In this document: one piece after another, positions 1 through 10,920 of the stretch
How positions within the stretch are numbered: position 1 is the first letter of the stretch
Layout of the letters: every line of letters starts with the position of its first letter
Source of the DNA: Rhizopus arrhizus
Lineage: Eukaryota > Mucoromycota > Mucoromycetes > Mucorales > Rhizopodaceae
Assembly (NCBI GenBank): GCA_024220505.1
Contig: JAKZZE010000013.1
Coordinates: forward strand, 1,364,001-1,428,000
Length of the DNA: 64,000 nt
Direction: 5' to 3'
The notes under the pieces: generated by a model
Seen by the model: the letters and a program-made list of their open reading frames with translations, nothing else
The model's database searches: none
What the model was told of the DNA's origin: nothing
Translations under genes and position numbers: made by a program

Positions 1-431
1 TGGTTGTTTAAAGAATTCTGTAAAAGATTATGCTTCCATATTGGAGAAAAAAAAATGATAAATGATTTCTTTATTATGTTTTGCTTAAAAAAGTGAACAA
101 GTACTTTCTTATGTAGCCTAATAAATCAACACTCAAAGCAGAAGCAGCCTTGTCTAAGCAAACCAGAATTATCAATAATAAAAATTCCTTCAATATCAAG
201 GGCAACAATAACAATATTGGAAATATTCAATTTGGAAAAATAATTCTATATTTGAAAAATAAAGAAAGTTTTCGCTCCTATAGTCTTAAATACCATCGTG
301 TAATTTGTTGTGGGAAAACCGTTTTCTCAAGACCTTTCTTAGACAATGAGCTTTACGATCAACATGTAAATCAGCATAGAGATATAGAATGTACTTTTCC
401 CAAGGTTTTCTTGCCATAAATTAATAATGTA

Positions 432-1329
432 ATGAACCAAGATACGTTGAAACACTATAGAAAAGTCATCAGAAAAGTACCAGAAGCAGAGAATGAAGAT
501 GAAAATAAATTCTTAATTCTTGAAAACCTGTTTCAAGCCATATACTATTCTCATACTACTTACAAAGATATCTATGATGGGGAAAATACGTTTAATAGCT
601 TCTTTTTGTTTCCTTTCTTGAAAGCAGTGGCAACAGCAATTCCAACAGAACTTGATTCTACTAAAACAGATTTTTGCGATCATTACGTTTGTTTGGAAGC
701 CATGTCAACACAATTAAAATCTTTAAACGTGATAGTGGATTATAGAACTAAATACAAGGCAGATGGTTTAATTAGAATGTATGGTTTCAAAAGGCTGGAG
801 ACCCTGCTCCTCGAAACCTCATCCTATTTTGGATCCACCGATCAACCAAAATCCAAATTTGATCATCACAAGGGGCTTGTTTGGCGCTTTGGCCATGTTA
901 AAGACAATTACCGATGATTACCAATATGCGTCACTTGCCACATTCAAAAAAATAAAAGTTCTTTTTGTCCACACTACTGATAGAACTGTGTATTTGTAGA
1001 GTATATCACTTGCACCTGAAGGAACCATCTATAAACTCTGGCTAGAAAACCTCCTTGAAATAAAACCAGGAATTGGTGACAAGTTGGAAGCTATTCCAAA
1101 CTTTCTCCAGTTCTACTGGAAAATGAAGGATCAGTTGCAGTAAACTTCTAGAATGATGATAGAGTTAAAAAAGGAACACGATTCCACTTTAATTGAAAAT
1201 AGATTCAAGTCTTCCAGCTATCTCAACTCACTCTCCTTAATAGTCAATCCGTCAATACTTCGCTTAACAGAGGATGAAGATAAAACAGGCATGGCTAATC
1301 TTGGAACTTTATTCTCTCCTAAACGATGA
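432..1329 (+). pseudogene. Broken gene of an unidentified, probably fungal multi-copy family
   Basis: The first ORF (432-917) reads MNQDTLKHYRKVIRK... up to KFDHHKG. The similarity of sense then moves to the +1 frame (GLFGALAMLKTITDDY, about 865-999), so there is a frameshift near 865-890. The second frame is interrupted by TAG at 997-999 and TAA at 1141-1143, yet stays protein-like to 1329 (EGTIYKLWLENLLEIKPG, then SLIVNPSILRLTEDED). One frameshift and two in-frame stops over 900 bp make this a pseudogene. I half-recognise the pattern (acidic central part, FDHHK..FGALAMLKTI block) from Mucorales hypothetical proteins but cannot name a function. The minus-strand remnant near 6.8-7.5 kb may be another part of the same family. 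The true 5' end may lie upstream (an open stretch at 150-419) and is not resolved. Confidence 0.55.
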
Positions 1330-1897
1330 ACTATTATATATACTACTTAAATTTTTACATATAAAGATTGATAAGGCTAAATCCGTCACTTATATAGATT
1401 TTTTCTAGAGTACTTGGGCATGCAAAAAATATAAATTCACAATTAATAAGTTTAACTTTTATAATAATTTTTTTTTTCTATTAGTTTTCTGATTTGTACA
1501 TTGATGATCAAAGATTTCCCATGATAACTCAAGCTTTCTATTGAGCTCAAAAACTTCTACTGGATTAAATATCTTTCTATTCGTTGGACCAAAAATTATA
1601 TTTCTATTTTCTAAAAATTCTACTTTCAAATGCAAAACACTGTACTAAAAATGTAATAGCAATGTTTTTTATTACTATCAAAGCGCCAAGGACAAAACTC
1701 GATGGTTCTTTTCTGAATATAAACATCTTTTATATTATTACATGTAATACCAAGTCCAGTTTTATACATTTACTTATAGTTGTTTTATAGGATCAAATGT
1801 ATTTTAACATTAAATTTAACTTTGCTTTTAAACTTCAAAGCAGCAAATTTCACTTCATTTTATACTGCGTTTGAATCTAATTGATTTTGTTCAAAAA
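1330..1897. other. Intergenic, no gene seen
   Basis: AT-rich sequence between the broken gene and the left terminus of the DIRS element. Only short unconvincing ORFs occur, and no repeat or RNA gene is recognised. Confidence 0.4.
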
Positions 1898-2038
1898 TTG
1901 TACACTTAGATAAGAAGAACAAAATAGGAAGGTTAATATTTGCTATAATCTTCTTTATTAATATTATTGAGCGAATTCAGAAATATAAATTAAGAATAAA
2001 CTTAAAGTTGTATTATTAATCGATTTTGAGCTCGGTCA
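1898..2038 (+). repeat. DIRS left inverted terminal repeat
   Basis: It starts TTGTACACTTAGATAAGAAG and ends at GAGCTCGGTCA. The reverse complement occurs at 5961-6101 with only a few mismatches (for example TATTATTAATCG against TATTGTTCATCG). Confidence 0.88.
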
Positions 2039-2067
2039 TTACCGCAAAAAGTATTTTTAAGTTTCAC

Positions 2068-2915
2068 ATGTCATCCCTTGAAGATCAGATACAAACATTG
2101 CAGCAACAATTGGCTGCCTTACAACAACAACTCAATAATAGCGCCTCTCACATGGATTCCATCTCTTCCACATCGCAGTTAGATGAAGATACTGCTCCTC
2201 TACACTCTGTTGGCACGCGTCCCCACTATGACTGGACCCCCTCTGAATCCTTGAATCAATTTCTACAACTGGATACGCATTTATATACATCTCCTATGTT
2301 GACAGACAATGATCGCAAGTCCATCATTGAAAACTATCCTCCTCTTGCATCGTTAGACTATCGATTACCTTCTTCAGTTCCTACCGCAGAAAGGCTCATG
2401 AATAAGACCCAAAGAATGGAGGATCACTCATTGAAGCGCCTTCAATACCTCACTTCGGCATTTTTCCTCCCTTTAGACATCCTCGCTCACGAATTGTTCT
2501 CAAAAGAAACCGATAACCCGAACTTGGAACGGTATCTCACGATGTTGCGAGACGTGCGATAAACCCTTCCTTTTCCCTTCGTTCTGAATATACGGGCCAA
2601 TACACCATGTCCCTCGACGAGTTTCAACAAACTTTGGTACAGCAAACCGCCACTCGCAAGGCTACTCGCGTAGCCATTAACCGCTTTCAACGCAAACGAC
2701 ATAATGGAACTAATAACCAGTCCCACTTCCCTCCTAGCACTGACAACTCGTTTTTTCGGCAAGGTCCGTCCTCACAGCAGGGCGGTCTCAACAGCAATAT
2801 CTTCAGCCCTTCCAACGCCCATTACAGCAATAGCACAAACAACAACAACAATTACCACCGCAACAACAGCAACAAGAAGACCAGCAATCCTTTTCGCCAG
2901 CAACAACTCCAGTAG
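2068..2915 (+). pseudogene. DIRS Gag-like ORF, frameshifted
   Basis: The first frame (ATG at 2068, stop at 2562) encodes a coiled-coil-prone Gln-rich start (SSLEDQIQTLQQQLAALQQQ) followed by a helical region. Sense then continues in another frame (INPSF... from about 2553, QYTMSLDEFQQTLVQQTATR, to 2915), ending in an Asn/Gln/Ser-rich tail. The frame change near 2550 fits a small internal deletion. The position before the reverse transcriptase and the composition fit the Gag-like ORF1 of DIRS elements. No zinc knuckle is visible. The frame-1 ORF 2704-4245 across this region is a low-complexity shadow. Confidence 0.65.
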
Positions 2916-4815
2916 GTGGAAGACTCAGCAAGTTCGCTTCCGCTTGGACAAAAATTTCCAGCAATCAATTCGTCAACAACATCATCCAATACGGTTATTC
3001 CATTCCTTTTCACACACCTCCTCCAATTACGACTTCTCCAGTACCAATCATTCCTTATTCAATCGAACAACAACAAATGATAGACAAAGCAATTCAAGAC
3101 GTCTTACTCAAATCAGCAATCGAACCAGTGACAACAAAAGAAGCCCAGCAAACCCCCGGATTTTACAGCTCGATCTTTGCTATTCCCAAAAAGAATGGCG
3201 GCATCAGACCAGCCTTCAATCTGAAACGCCTCAACTAATACTTGGACCCACATCATTTCAAAATGGAGACGATCAGGGAAGTAGCCCACTTATTACGCAA
3301 AAACGATTACTTAGTCTCCATAGATCTCTCAGACACCTTTCTGCATATTCCAGTTCACCCAGATTCCTGCAAGCTTCTTCGTTTCAAGTGGAAATCGCAA
3401 ATTTACCAATATACGACTACCCCCTTTGGCTTGGCTTCGGTTCCTTACCTCTTTACCAAAATCTGTCGACCTATCCTCGAATGGGCACGGACTCAGAGTA
3501 TCAGGGTTTCTGTTTATTTGGACGACTGGATACTTGCAGCCAAATCCAAGACGTTAGCACTCCAACACACCAACATGCTCGTCCAACAACTGCAACAGCT
3601 AGGCTGGATTGTGAACACCAAGAAATCTGTCTTATCGCCGACGCGCAACCTGGAGCATCTCGGCTTCTGCTTGGATACTACGACCATGACAGCCTCACTA
3701 CCAGCAAAGAAGATCCGCGATCTCAGACGCTCCATCTAGCAAATCATCAGCAAGCCTCACTCCCAAACACCTCGTATGATACACAGCCTGACAATGAGGA
3801 CTCAAGCAGCCACCTTCGTTGTCTTTCCAGCCCGACTCTACACTCGACACCTTCTCTATTACAAGAACAAGCAAGTCAAGAACGACAAGGACTGGGACCA
3901 CCCGACTCCCCTGGATCAAGCAAGCTTAGACGAACTCAAGTGGTGGTATATGAACCTACAGAAGTGGAATGGCCGTTCGATCCTGCCGATGATTCCCAGC
4001 GAGACGATCTATGTCGACGCAAGCAACACTGGCTGAGGATTCAGTTGGAGGCATTATCGGGCGCATGGCTATTGGACTCCTCTCGAAGCTCAACAGTCAA
4101 TCAACTGGAGAGAACTGAAGGCAGCGCAGTTCGCATTACAGACATTCCCCGCTTTAAAAAAACTCGACAGTCCTCATCCGTACCGACAACACCACCAGCC
4201 TCTCATACATCAACAAGCAAGGCGGCACTCGGTCCCTGCCTCTGATGGAATTAGCAACGGAAGTATGGAACTGGTGTCTACAACACAACATTTCTATCCA
4301 GGCTCAACACGTTCAAGGAATTCACAACAAGATTGCAGACATGAAATCTCGACATATGTTCACCAAGAACCTATGGCAAATCAAACCTCAAGTGTTTCAA
4401 TAGATACAAGGGATCTGGGGGCCTCACTCTGTGGACATATTTGCAGACCGTACTACGCATCTCCTAACAAAGTATACCTCGTGGCTTCCGGATCCTGGCG
4501 CTATCCATACGGATGCGTTTACGACGACGTGGACCAGATGGCAGAACCCCTTCATCAATCCTCCTTGGAATCTAATAGGCAGAGTACTGAACAAGATCTG
4601 GCTAAAACAATTACCTCAGGTGACCCTGGTGGTTCCCTTTTGGCCCAGCGCGATTTGGTTTCCCCTGTTGAAATCTTTGGCAATGGCTCCTCCTCTGTTC
4701 CTCAGCAAGAACAATATACAGGAGACGACAACATCAATCCCTCACCTTCTTCGCAAGAACTGGATGCTCTCCGTTTGGCGATTATCAGCAACGAATATAG
4801 CAAGAATCAATTAAA
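2916..4815 (+). pseudogene. DIRS reverse transcriptase / RNase H, broken
   Basis: In frame 2 the sequence reads FYSSIFAIPKKNGGIRPAFN, then a TAA replaces an expected codon near 3237, then DYLVSIDLSDTFLHIPVHP, TTPFGLASVPYLFTKI and VSVYLDDWILAAKS (catalytic YLDD). A TAG follows at 3737-3739. RNase H begins with IYVDASNTG, is cut by TGA at 4034-4036, and continues NWRELKAAQFALQTFP. At an A run near 4155 the frame moves to frame 3 (RTDNTTSLSYINKQGG). That frame then gives DIFADRTTHLLTKYTSWLPD and FINPPWNLIGRVLNKI, the domain typical of DIRS/Ngaro polyproteins. At least three stops and one frameshift are present, so this copy cannot make an active enzyme. Confidence 0.85.
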
Positions 4816-5800
4816 CGACAATGCCACACAAGACCTTCTCCAACCACTTCTAGAACCTACGGCAACAAACAGAGGTTACCGCAAGAACCAATTGCGCTTT
4901 CTCGCTTGGGCAACTGCCCATAACGTTTCTCCAACAATGTTCACTGGTGCAGACGCGGTAAATTTTTTGGCAAGACTTAAGCATGATCACAAGTTACAAC
5001 TTGGTACATTGAAATCAATTAGAACAGCGATTGCACATTTACATGACGACTCTCGTTCCATCAGCTCACACCCTCTTATCAACACATATCTCGATTCCAT
5101 AGCAAAACAGGCACTTCCAGTGTCCATACACAAACCCCAAGTAGATCTCGCTCCCTCCATGGTGTATGCACGCTCAATCCCTTCTTGTTTTAGCACGTCA
5201 GTCTCACTACTGCAGCAGAAGTTGGCTTTCTTGTTGGCTATGGCGGCTTTTCTTAGACCATCCGATCTAGCACGCATACCCTTTGATTCCTGCAAGGTAA
5301 CTCCCTCCGATGGTTGTCTACATTTCAAGATTGTCTCTCCGAAGGAACGACGAAAGAAGCGTAAGATTGTCAAGGACTTTCGGGTACACCCTCATCAAGA
5401 CAAGGAATTATGCCCTGCTTTCTGCTTCACGATTCTCAAGGACCATCCTCGGTTACAAGGATGTACAAGACATTCCGCTCTATTTATCTAGGCTAACAAC
5501 ATTAATCAACCGGTGCTTTCTAGTACTATTTCCTCTTGGTTGCATCGATGTTTTATTTTACTGTCTACTACCGAGCCTCGCGTATCCATCCGGTCTCTTG
5601 CTTTCTCTGCTGCTTTGGACAAGGGCGTAGACCTGCAAGATATTGTCATCCTAGACAACTGGACTTCTTCCAACACGTTCCGGCAGCATTATCAACGAAA
5701 CCACATGGCCGACGTCAACTTTACAAACACGGTTTTAGATCACGCAGTAAAAGATATGGAAATATTTTATGATGCTGAAGAAGACTGGACTCTGGATTAG
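4690..5800 (+). pseudogene. DIRS tyrosine recombinase, one in-frame stop
   Basis: The frame overlaps the end of the polymerase ORF, as usual for DIRS elements. The N-terminal SAM-like core-binding part reads NRGYRKNQLRFLAWATAHNV. The catalytic part has the first Arg in AAFLRPSDLARI, a Lys-rich beta hairpin (SPKERRKKRK), the second Arg in RVSIRSLAFSAALDKG (the usual His of HxxR is Ser) and the probable nucleophile Tyr in NWTSSNTFRQHYQRNH. TAG at 5489-5491 interrupts the frame, which continues to 5800 without a shift. The family role is to integrate the circular DNA intermediate. Confidence 0.82.
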
Positions 5801-5801
5801 C

Positions 5802-5915
5802 AAATATTAACCTTCCTATTTTGTTCTGACGGTCTCAAAAAAATTCTAGCGAGAGAATTTTCTCGACCTAGAATTGTACACTTAGATAAGAAGAACAAAA
5901 TAGGAAGGTTAATAT
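5802..5915. repeat. DIRS internal complementary region
   Basis: It contains the terminal 25 bp in inverted orientation (5802-5826) and about 42 bp of the left terminus in direct orientation (5874-5915). Between them, 5844-5873 can fold as a hairpin (TTCTAGCGAGA pairing imperfectly with TTCTCGacCTAGAA). In DIRS elements this segment templates completion of the circle ends. Confidence 0.75.
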
Positions 5916-5960
5916 CCCCTCCCCTCTTTTGTTTACTGCCCACCCTCTTTACTATTATTT

Positions 5961-6101
5961 TGACCGAGCTCAAAATCGATGAACAATACAACTTTAAGTT
6001 TATTCTTAATTTATATTTCTGAATTCGCTCAATAATATTAATAAAGAAGATTCTAACAAATATTAACCTTCCTATTTTGTTCTTCTTGTCTAAGTGTACA
6101 A
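5961..6101 (-). repeat. DIRS right inverted terminal repeat
   Basis: Reverse complement of the left repeat at 1898-2038. It begins TGACCGAGCTCAAAATCGAT and ends in ...CTAAGTGTACAA. Confidence 0.88.
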
Positions 6102-6781
6102 GAATTCAATCACTTTCTCTCACAGTCATTGTAATCCAATTCAGCGTTTTTTTAATATTGCTCTTTTCACTGCTCTGGAATTAAAATGAATATTATGACT
6201 CCTTTTCAAAATTCACACATTTCAAAAAACTATCGATATCACAATTTCCACGCCGTGTTGGCTCCTCAATGCCAGCCTTTTCTACTTATAAAATTAGCAA
6301 AACAGATGCTGAAAAATACAAACATATTACATCTTCCTTCAGATTGCAAGAGAAAATTGGCAACTTCGAAGTGGGCAACTACGAGTAGTTATAGAGATAA
6401 GAAAAAGGTGTGCCATTGTTATGTTTTTTGTTTGCCAAAATCACTCAGACATTTCTTTGTTTATTAGTGGCTGCCCTTTTTTCTGGGCATTTAAGGTCAT
6501 TCTTTTTCTCTTCAATTAACTTTTAATAAAAAGACCTAACTCGTTTCTTATTGGATTCACTTCGTCCTAACATCAAATCTTTATATAATTGAATGGTTTA
6601 CACCTCTTCAGGTTATGATACAACAACCACTTGCTGGTATATCTTTGTCTTTCTTGTAAGATAGCTTTATTCAAGTTAAAAACTCATATATATTTATGAT
6701 AATGGTATGCGGGAATGACGATAGAATGATGATGATAGAAAGTTAAAGTTAAAAAAATAATTGTAAAAGCAATAGACGCAT
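6102..6781. other. No supported gene
   Basis: It holds an isolated 93-codon ORF (6186-6467) with no recognisable motif or intron signals, and otherwise AT-rich sequence. I see nothing else to annotate. Confidence 0.35.
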
Positions 6782-7520
6782 TCATTCCAAAGGATGGGTA
6801 TCAAAGTATTTTCGAAGACCAGGATGGTACCATCCATCTCCTGCTTTTACAAGCCCACATGAATCCTCTGTGGTAACCTCGTTATTGATAGTAACAGAAG
6901 GGGAGGGGGAATCAAGAATAATATCTTCAATTATAGTATCCGAACCGGTTTCCAACAGCTGAAGATTGTAGTGTGGAAATATGCTTTTCTTTTGTTCCTT
7001 TCTTGGAGAAGTATACCAAGTTTGGGACAATGGTTGTTGCGTTGTATGAGGCGGAATTGTCATCCCTGAATCGCTAAATTTGTCGCTGATCGCGTTGTTG
7101 CGTTTATTAGTCTGGGTAATCTTTGATTGGATGATATGTGCAGAGTCTTCAATGCCATTTCTAAACTGGACGACTGTCTTGAAGAATTCCAAGGACTTGG
7201 TAGTGTCATTCAACTCTCCGATACAACTTGGGAACACAATTGGTTTTGTAAGACGCCAACATGCAAATCTTGACCAACATAGGCGCAGTTGAGAAATAAG
7301 CCCGTAAGCCCGAAATTTGAACAAACCACGAAAAGCAAACGTCACCAGAACTAACATTGTTCAAGGAATTAGCAATACTCTTTCCCTCTCTCAACAACTT
7401 TGCCTCGTCATCTGTAACCTTGGTAATATTAGCATTCGGAAGACAGACTTCAGCGCCACCAATGTCAAACTCTAATCCCTTGTAGTCGAAAATGAATCGG
7501 ATGTCAGTCTTGAAGTCTAT
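6782..7520 (-). pseudogene. Remnant of an unidentified gene
   Basis: The minus strand reads FKTDIRFIFDYKGLEFDIGG near 7520-7450, then EAKLLREGKSIANSLNNVSS to about 7340. The sense then passes to another frame (ELNDTTKSLEFFKTVVQFRN onward), whose ORF ends at 6782 in GWYHPGLRKYFDTHPLE. No single frame covers the whole, so at least one frameshift or lost intron is present near 7210-7350. The DYKGLEFDIGG block looks like the N-terminal part of the same fungal family as the broken gene at 432-1329, but this is recognition from pattern only. Function unknown. Confidence 0.45.
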
Positions 7521-7565
7521 TATATGCTTGTTTGTACTGTAGAAACTTGATTTTTCAATTGTAGA

Positions 7566-7930
7566 GTCTGTTTGTCGTGTTTTGACATGTCAATAAGATA
7601 CAGTCTTATCATTCTGGACTAAATCTTTACAAATGAGTTTGAATAAGAATAGACTCTGATAATTATCACTACATTGAACAGCCAAGTTTCACTTAATATC
7701 CAGACAGTTTATTACTATCATCAGTTTATAAAATTTTTCTTATACATGTCAAATCATATCGGTCGTAATTATCTTTTGTCATCTAATCTCAGGTCTTGCT
7801 CAACTAATATAAATAGCCTTGAAATCTTTCTTTAATAAAAGCATTCGACTTTAGAACTATTGTTCGGTCTCGTTAATTCTTCTTTATCTTATTTTGAATA
7901 CTTAAAACACTTCACTGTTGGTACAGTCTC
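7566..7930 (+). repeat. Possible solo LTR
   Basis: The segment has LTR-like order: it starts near TGTTTGTCGTG, has a TATA box (TATAAATAGCC, about 7810), an AATAAA poly(A) signal (about 7833), and ends near GTTGGTACA. No target duplication or second copy was found in the window, so this may instead be an unrelated promoter. Confidence 0.25.
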
Positions 7931-8111
7931 TCCTTTCTTCACTCAAATGAGATTACCATTAATTGCAAAAAGAGACTTGAAAATAGGTAGCCAGATTTGA
8001 TCAGTATAGTCACTTTCACTAATATTATCAGGATACTCTTGTCGCATAATAAATGGGTTGTTTTATATAACATCGTAATTGGAAATGAACAGTTTGATTG
8101 TCGAACGTTGA

Positions 8112-9047
8112 TTACTTTGATTTTTTTTTAGCGAATGCAGAAGCAAGGAAAACTTGTGAGTCTTCGAAACTGTTTGATATCAAAGCCAAACCAGCAGCAT
8201 ATTCCCATTTGGTCATCAATTTTTCTTGGATTCTAGCTTCAGGAAGAAGTAGATCATTCTCAAACGCCAAAACAATTTTATTCCAATCAACATAAGAAAA
8301 TAACTTCTTGTAAGCGTTATTTTCAGACTTGTCAATTAGATCTAAAATTAATGATGATCCGCAACTCATCAGTTTTCTTTGTCCAGGAGTGATTTTTTGA
8401 TTTTTTTGATACATTGAATGGATTTCGTCCGCTTTTGCTGTTATCCTTTTCTTTAATACCGAATATGTCAAAGGTGGTTGTTCAATTTGCCCAGAGTCAG
8501 ATGAATTAGAAGCATCATCTTAAAAATTGCTAATATCAGAGAATTTACGTCGTCTGAAAGTGCTTGAACCAGAGGACTCGTCTGTTATTTCATCGGTGTC
8601 GTAAGTGCTTTCGTTTGTCATAGCGGAGGACGGTCCTTCACTATTATTAATCGCTTCATCTAAAGTTCTTTTCAATCTGTTTCCAGCAATTGAAGTCAAT
8701 TTCTTCGTGTTTATATCAGCAATAGTGTTCGTATGTTCTTCTGCTTTATTTTCTTCTTTTTTCAGTGCTAATTTGTTAAAAATATTCATGTATGAAGTTG
8801 TCGTGAATTCATCTTCCAAATAAAGCTTTAACTTATTTGCAAAAGTTCTAAGCTCTGTATACCTAATTAAGTTTTTAGATATCTTTGAAAGAGTTGACTT
8901 ATACAAATTCAGAGACCATCCAGCTGTAATTAGACCGTTTTGTCTTTTCAGAGTAAATGCATGGCTAGCTAATTCATTTAAATTGTTCCATTTAGAGACC
9001 TCTAGACCCACTAAAGCAACTCCGAACTTCAAATCTTTTGCCTGGTT
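8112..9047 (-). pseudogene. Unidentified gene with one in-frame stop
   Basis: A single minus-strand frame runs from about 9047 (KNQAKDLKFGVALVGLEVSK) to 8112 and is broken only by TAA at 8520-8522, between SDISNF and DDASNSSDSG. The N-terminal half is basic and helical; the middle (about 8540-8640) is Ser/Thr/Asp-rich and probably disordered. The C-terminal 110 residues (SVLKKRITAKADEIHSMYQK ... SAFAKKKSK) are helical with a Lys-rich end. No ATG is visible at the upstream end, which abuts an LTR-like repeat, suggesting 5' truncation. No domain recognised. Confidence 0.45.
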
Positions 9048-9055
9048 CTTAGATA

Positions 9056-9260
9056 TAGTGTTATTTTATTGGATGCCTTGTAGGTTTGTGTTTTAATAGA
9101 GTAAAGTTTGCTTGTAAAACTTGATTGTAAGGTTAAGATTGCCTTGCAAGTTGATGTTTAATATAGAATTTAAGCGGATGCTTGTTAAGTAGTGACCACC
9201 AGATCTTATATGTAAGATCAATACGACGTTTCTTGATAAAATAATATAAAAAGTAAAGTA
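9056..9260. repeat. LTR-like fragment of the GACCACCAGATCTT family
   Basis: It is clearly similar to 38066-38270 (GCTTGTAGGTTTGTGTT..., ...GATGCTTGTTAAGTAGTGAC). It carries AGTGACCACCAGATCTT at 9191-9207 followed by GTAAGATCA. Similarity fades after about 9260. It lies between the pseudogene and the XAP5 promoter. Confidence 0.6.
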
Positions 9261-9401
9261 TGTTCGTCATAGGTCCAATGTGTTTTAAGGTGTTGCCAAA
9301 TGAGTTTTAAATATTTTGCTAATCCTGAGATTTAATTTTGGCAATCCAGTTAAAATATTTTGCGAACTTTGGAGTAAAATCAAGCATTTTTATAAATCAA
9401 C

Positions 9402-10695
9402 ATGGATTCAAAAGTTGAAGGTCACCGTCAGTCAATGCTTGAAAAGCAAAGACAAAAGATCTATGAAGAAGCAGAAAGAGAACGTCAAAAGAATGCAAAA
9501 GTACATAAAAAAGAATCAATTCAATTGGATATTCATCAACCTTCTGCTTTTTTTTTTGTGAATAGATGAGTGAAGTCCGTGTTGGTTCTGATAAATTCGT
9601 CAAGACAAAGTCTGACATAGAATCTCAGTTGAAAAGCAGTACAGTGGGTTTGACAGAATTGAAAGATTATAGAAAGATTCGAGAGAATTTAGAAGAACAA
9701 CAAAAGAGAGAAGCAGCCAAAACAGCTCCATTAAGGTAAATAATTGACTGACCCCCTCCCGGATTTCTTTTACTTATTTCTATTGAAGTGACGAAAAAAA
9801 GAAGAAAAAGAAGAAGAGACAGCTTTTGAAATTGTCATTTGCTGAAGAAGAAGAAGGCGACGAAGAAGCAAAAGAGAATGGTCAAGACAGTCCAGAAGAA
9901 AAAGAACCCAAAAAGAGAAAGATGCTAAAGGATCCTTCGATTGATACAAGTTTTTTGCCTGACAGAGAAAGAGAAGAAAAGGAACGTATTGAAAGGGAGG
10001 AATTGAGAAAGGAGTGGTTAATAAAACAAGAACAAATGAAAAGTAAATAATTCAAAAAACATATATGAAGAACGGCATATTAATGTTCTATTATTTGCGT
10101 GCATATAGATGAAAAGATCGACATTACCTATTCATATTGGGATGGAAGTGGACATCGTAAAGTTGTGACTGTAAAGTATTCAATCCATCTTTTGTTGTAC
10201 AATTTGATTAACAAAAAGAGATACAATATAGTGCAAAAAGGGAGATACAATCCAACAATTTTTGGAATTATGCCGATTGCAATTCCCTCAATTAAGGGGC
10301 GTGAATACAGATAACCTGCTTTATATAAAAGAAGATCTTATTATTCCGCATGTAAGATGCTAAAGATATTTAATAAGCATAAAATTGCTTACAACTTATA
10401 AATAGCATCATACATTTTATGACTTTATTATCAACAAAGCAAGAGGAAAGTCAGGACCACTGTTTAATTTCGATGTACATGATGATGTTCGATTAGTGAA
10501 CGATGCAACAATAGAAAAAGATGAGGTAAATTTATACTGAACAATAAAGAATTAAAATACTAAATTCTTGACAAGTCCCATGCTGGTAAAGTAGTTGAAA
10601 GATCTTGGTATGAAAGAAATAAGCATATCTTTCCTGCTAGTAGATGGGAAGTGTTTGAGCCAACTAAATCCGTAATATATAAAGAAGACAAATAA
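9402..10695 (+). CDS. XAP5: XAP5/FAM50 family protein, seven exons
   Basis: The spliced model joins 9402-9500, 9566-9735, 9789-10042, 10109-10170, 10232-10351, 10406-10525 and 10576-10695, giving about 314 residues, close to the usual XAP5 size. All introns are GT-AG and 50-66 nt long. Exon 2 starts [21 protein letters not shown] Lys-rich stretch follows ([20 protein letters not shown]), then an acidic block and [20 protein letters not shown]. The conserved XAP5 domain includes [50 protein letters not shown], then [20 protein letters not shown] and [20 protein letters not shown] near the end. Family members are nuclear proteins linked to chromatin and pre-mRNA splicing. The ATG at 9402 is the first in frame, and no defects are seen. 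Confidence 0.93.
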
Positions 10696-10920
10696 TCACT
10701 AATCAGTTACTAATCACTTGTTTTATTAATTATTTAGTATGGCAAGTACAGAATCAAGGATACAAATAAGAGTTTTTAATGAAATTACAAACAATAAATT
10801 CTATTGGCTAATGATTTATAAACAGCATTTGTAAAGCTGAGTAATCTTTTTTGGTAATTTTTTCATATATAAATCTTTTTTTTTTTTTTTTTTGTATACC
10901 CATTGTCAAATATTAAAAAC
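10696..10920 (+). promoter_or_regulatory. Pirin gene upstream region
   Basis: This is a short spacer between the XAP5 stop and the pirin start. It contains TATATAAATC (about 10866-10875) followed by a long T tract just before the ATG, a plausible core promoter. Confidence 0.4.

Larger units (their letters stand above)
1898..6101 (+). mobile_element. DIRS-type tyrosine-recombinase retrotransposon, degenerate
   Basis: This is a 4.2 kb element bounded by inverted terminal repeats of about 141 bp (1898-2038 and 5961-6101). Between them, in order, lie a Gln-rich Gag-like region, reverse transcriptase plus RNase H, a DIRS-type C-terminal domain with the NPPW motif, and a tyrosine recombinase in place of an integrase. 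Between the recombinase and the right repeat is an internal complementary region (5802-5915) containing copies of both outer ends, the hallmark of DIRS elements, which replicate through a circular intermediate. All reading frames carry stops or frameshifts, so this copy is non-autonomous. No target duplication is seen, as expected for recombinase-mediated insertion. Confidence 0.88.

Noticed and set aside
2704..4245. 513-codon ORF across the DIRS Gag/RT region
   Set aside because: Low-complexity Thr/Ser/Arg translation in the wrong frame. The RT and RNase H motifs lie in another frame.
10903..10920. Upstream extension of pirin
   Set aside because: The extension starts at TTG; the first ATG in frame is at 10921 and gives the usual pirin start.
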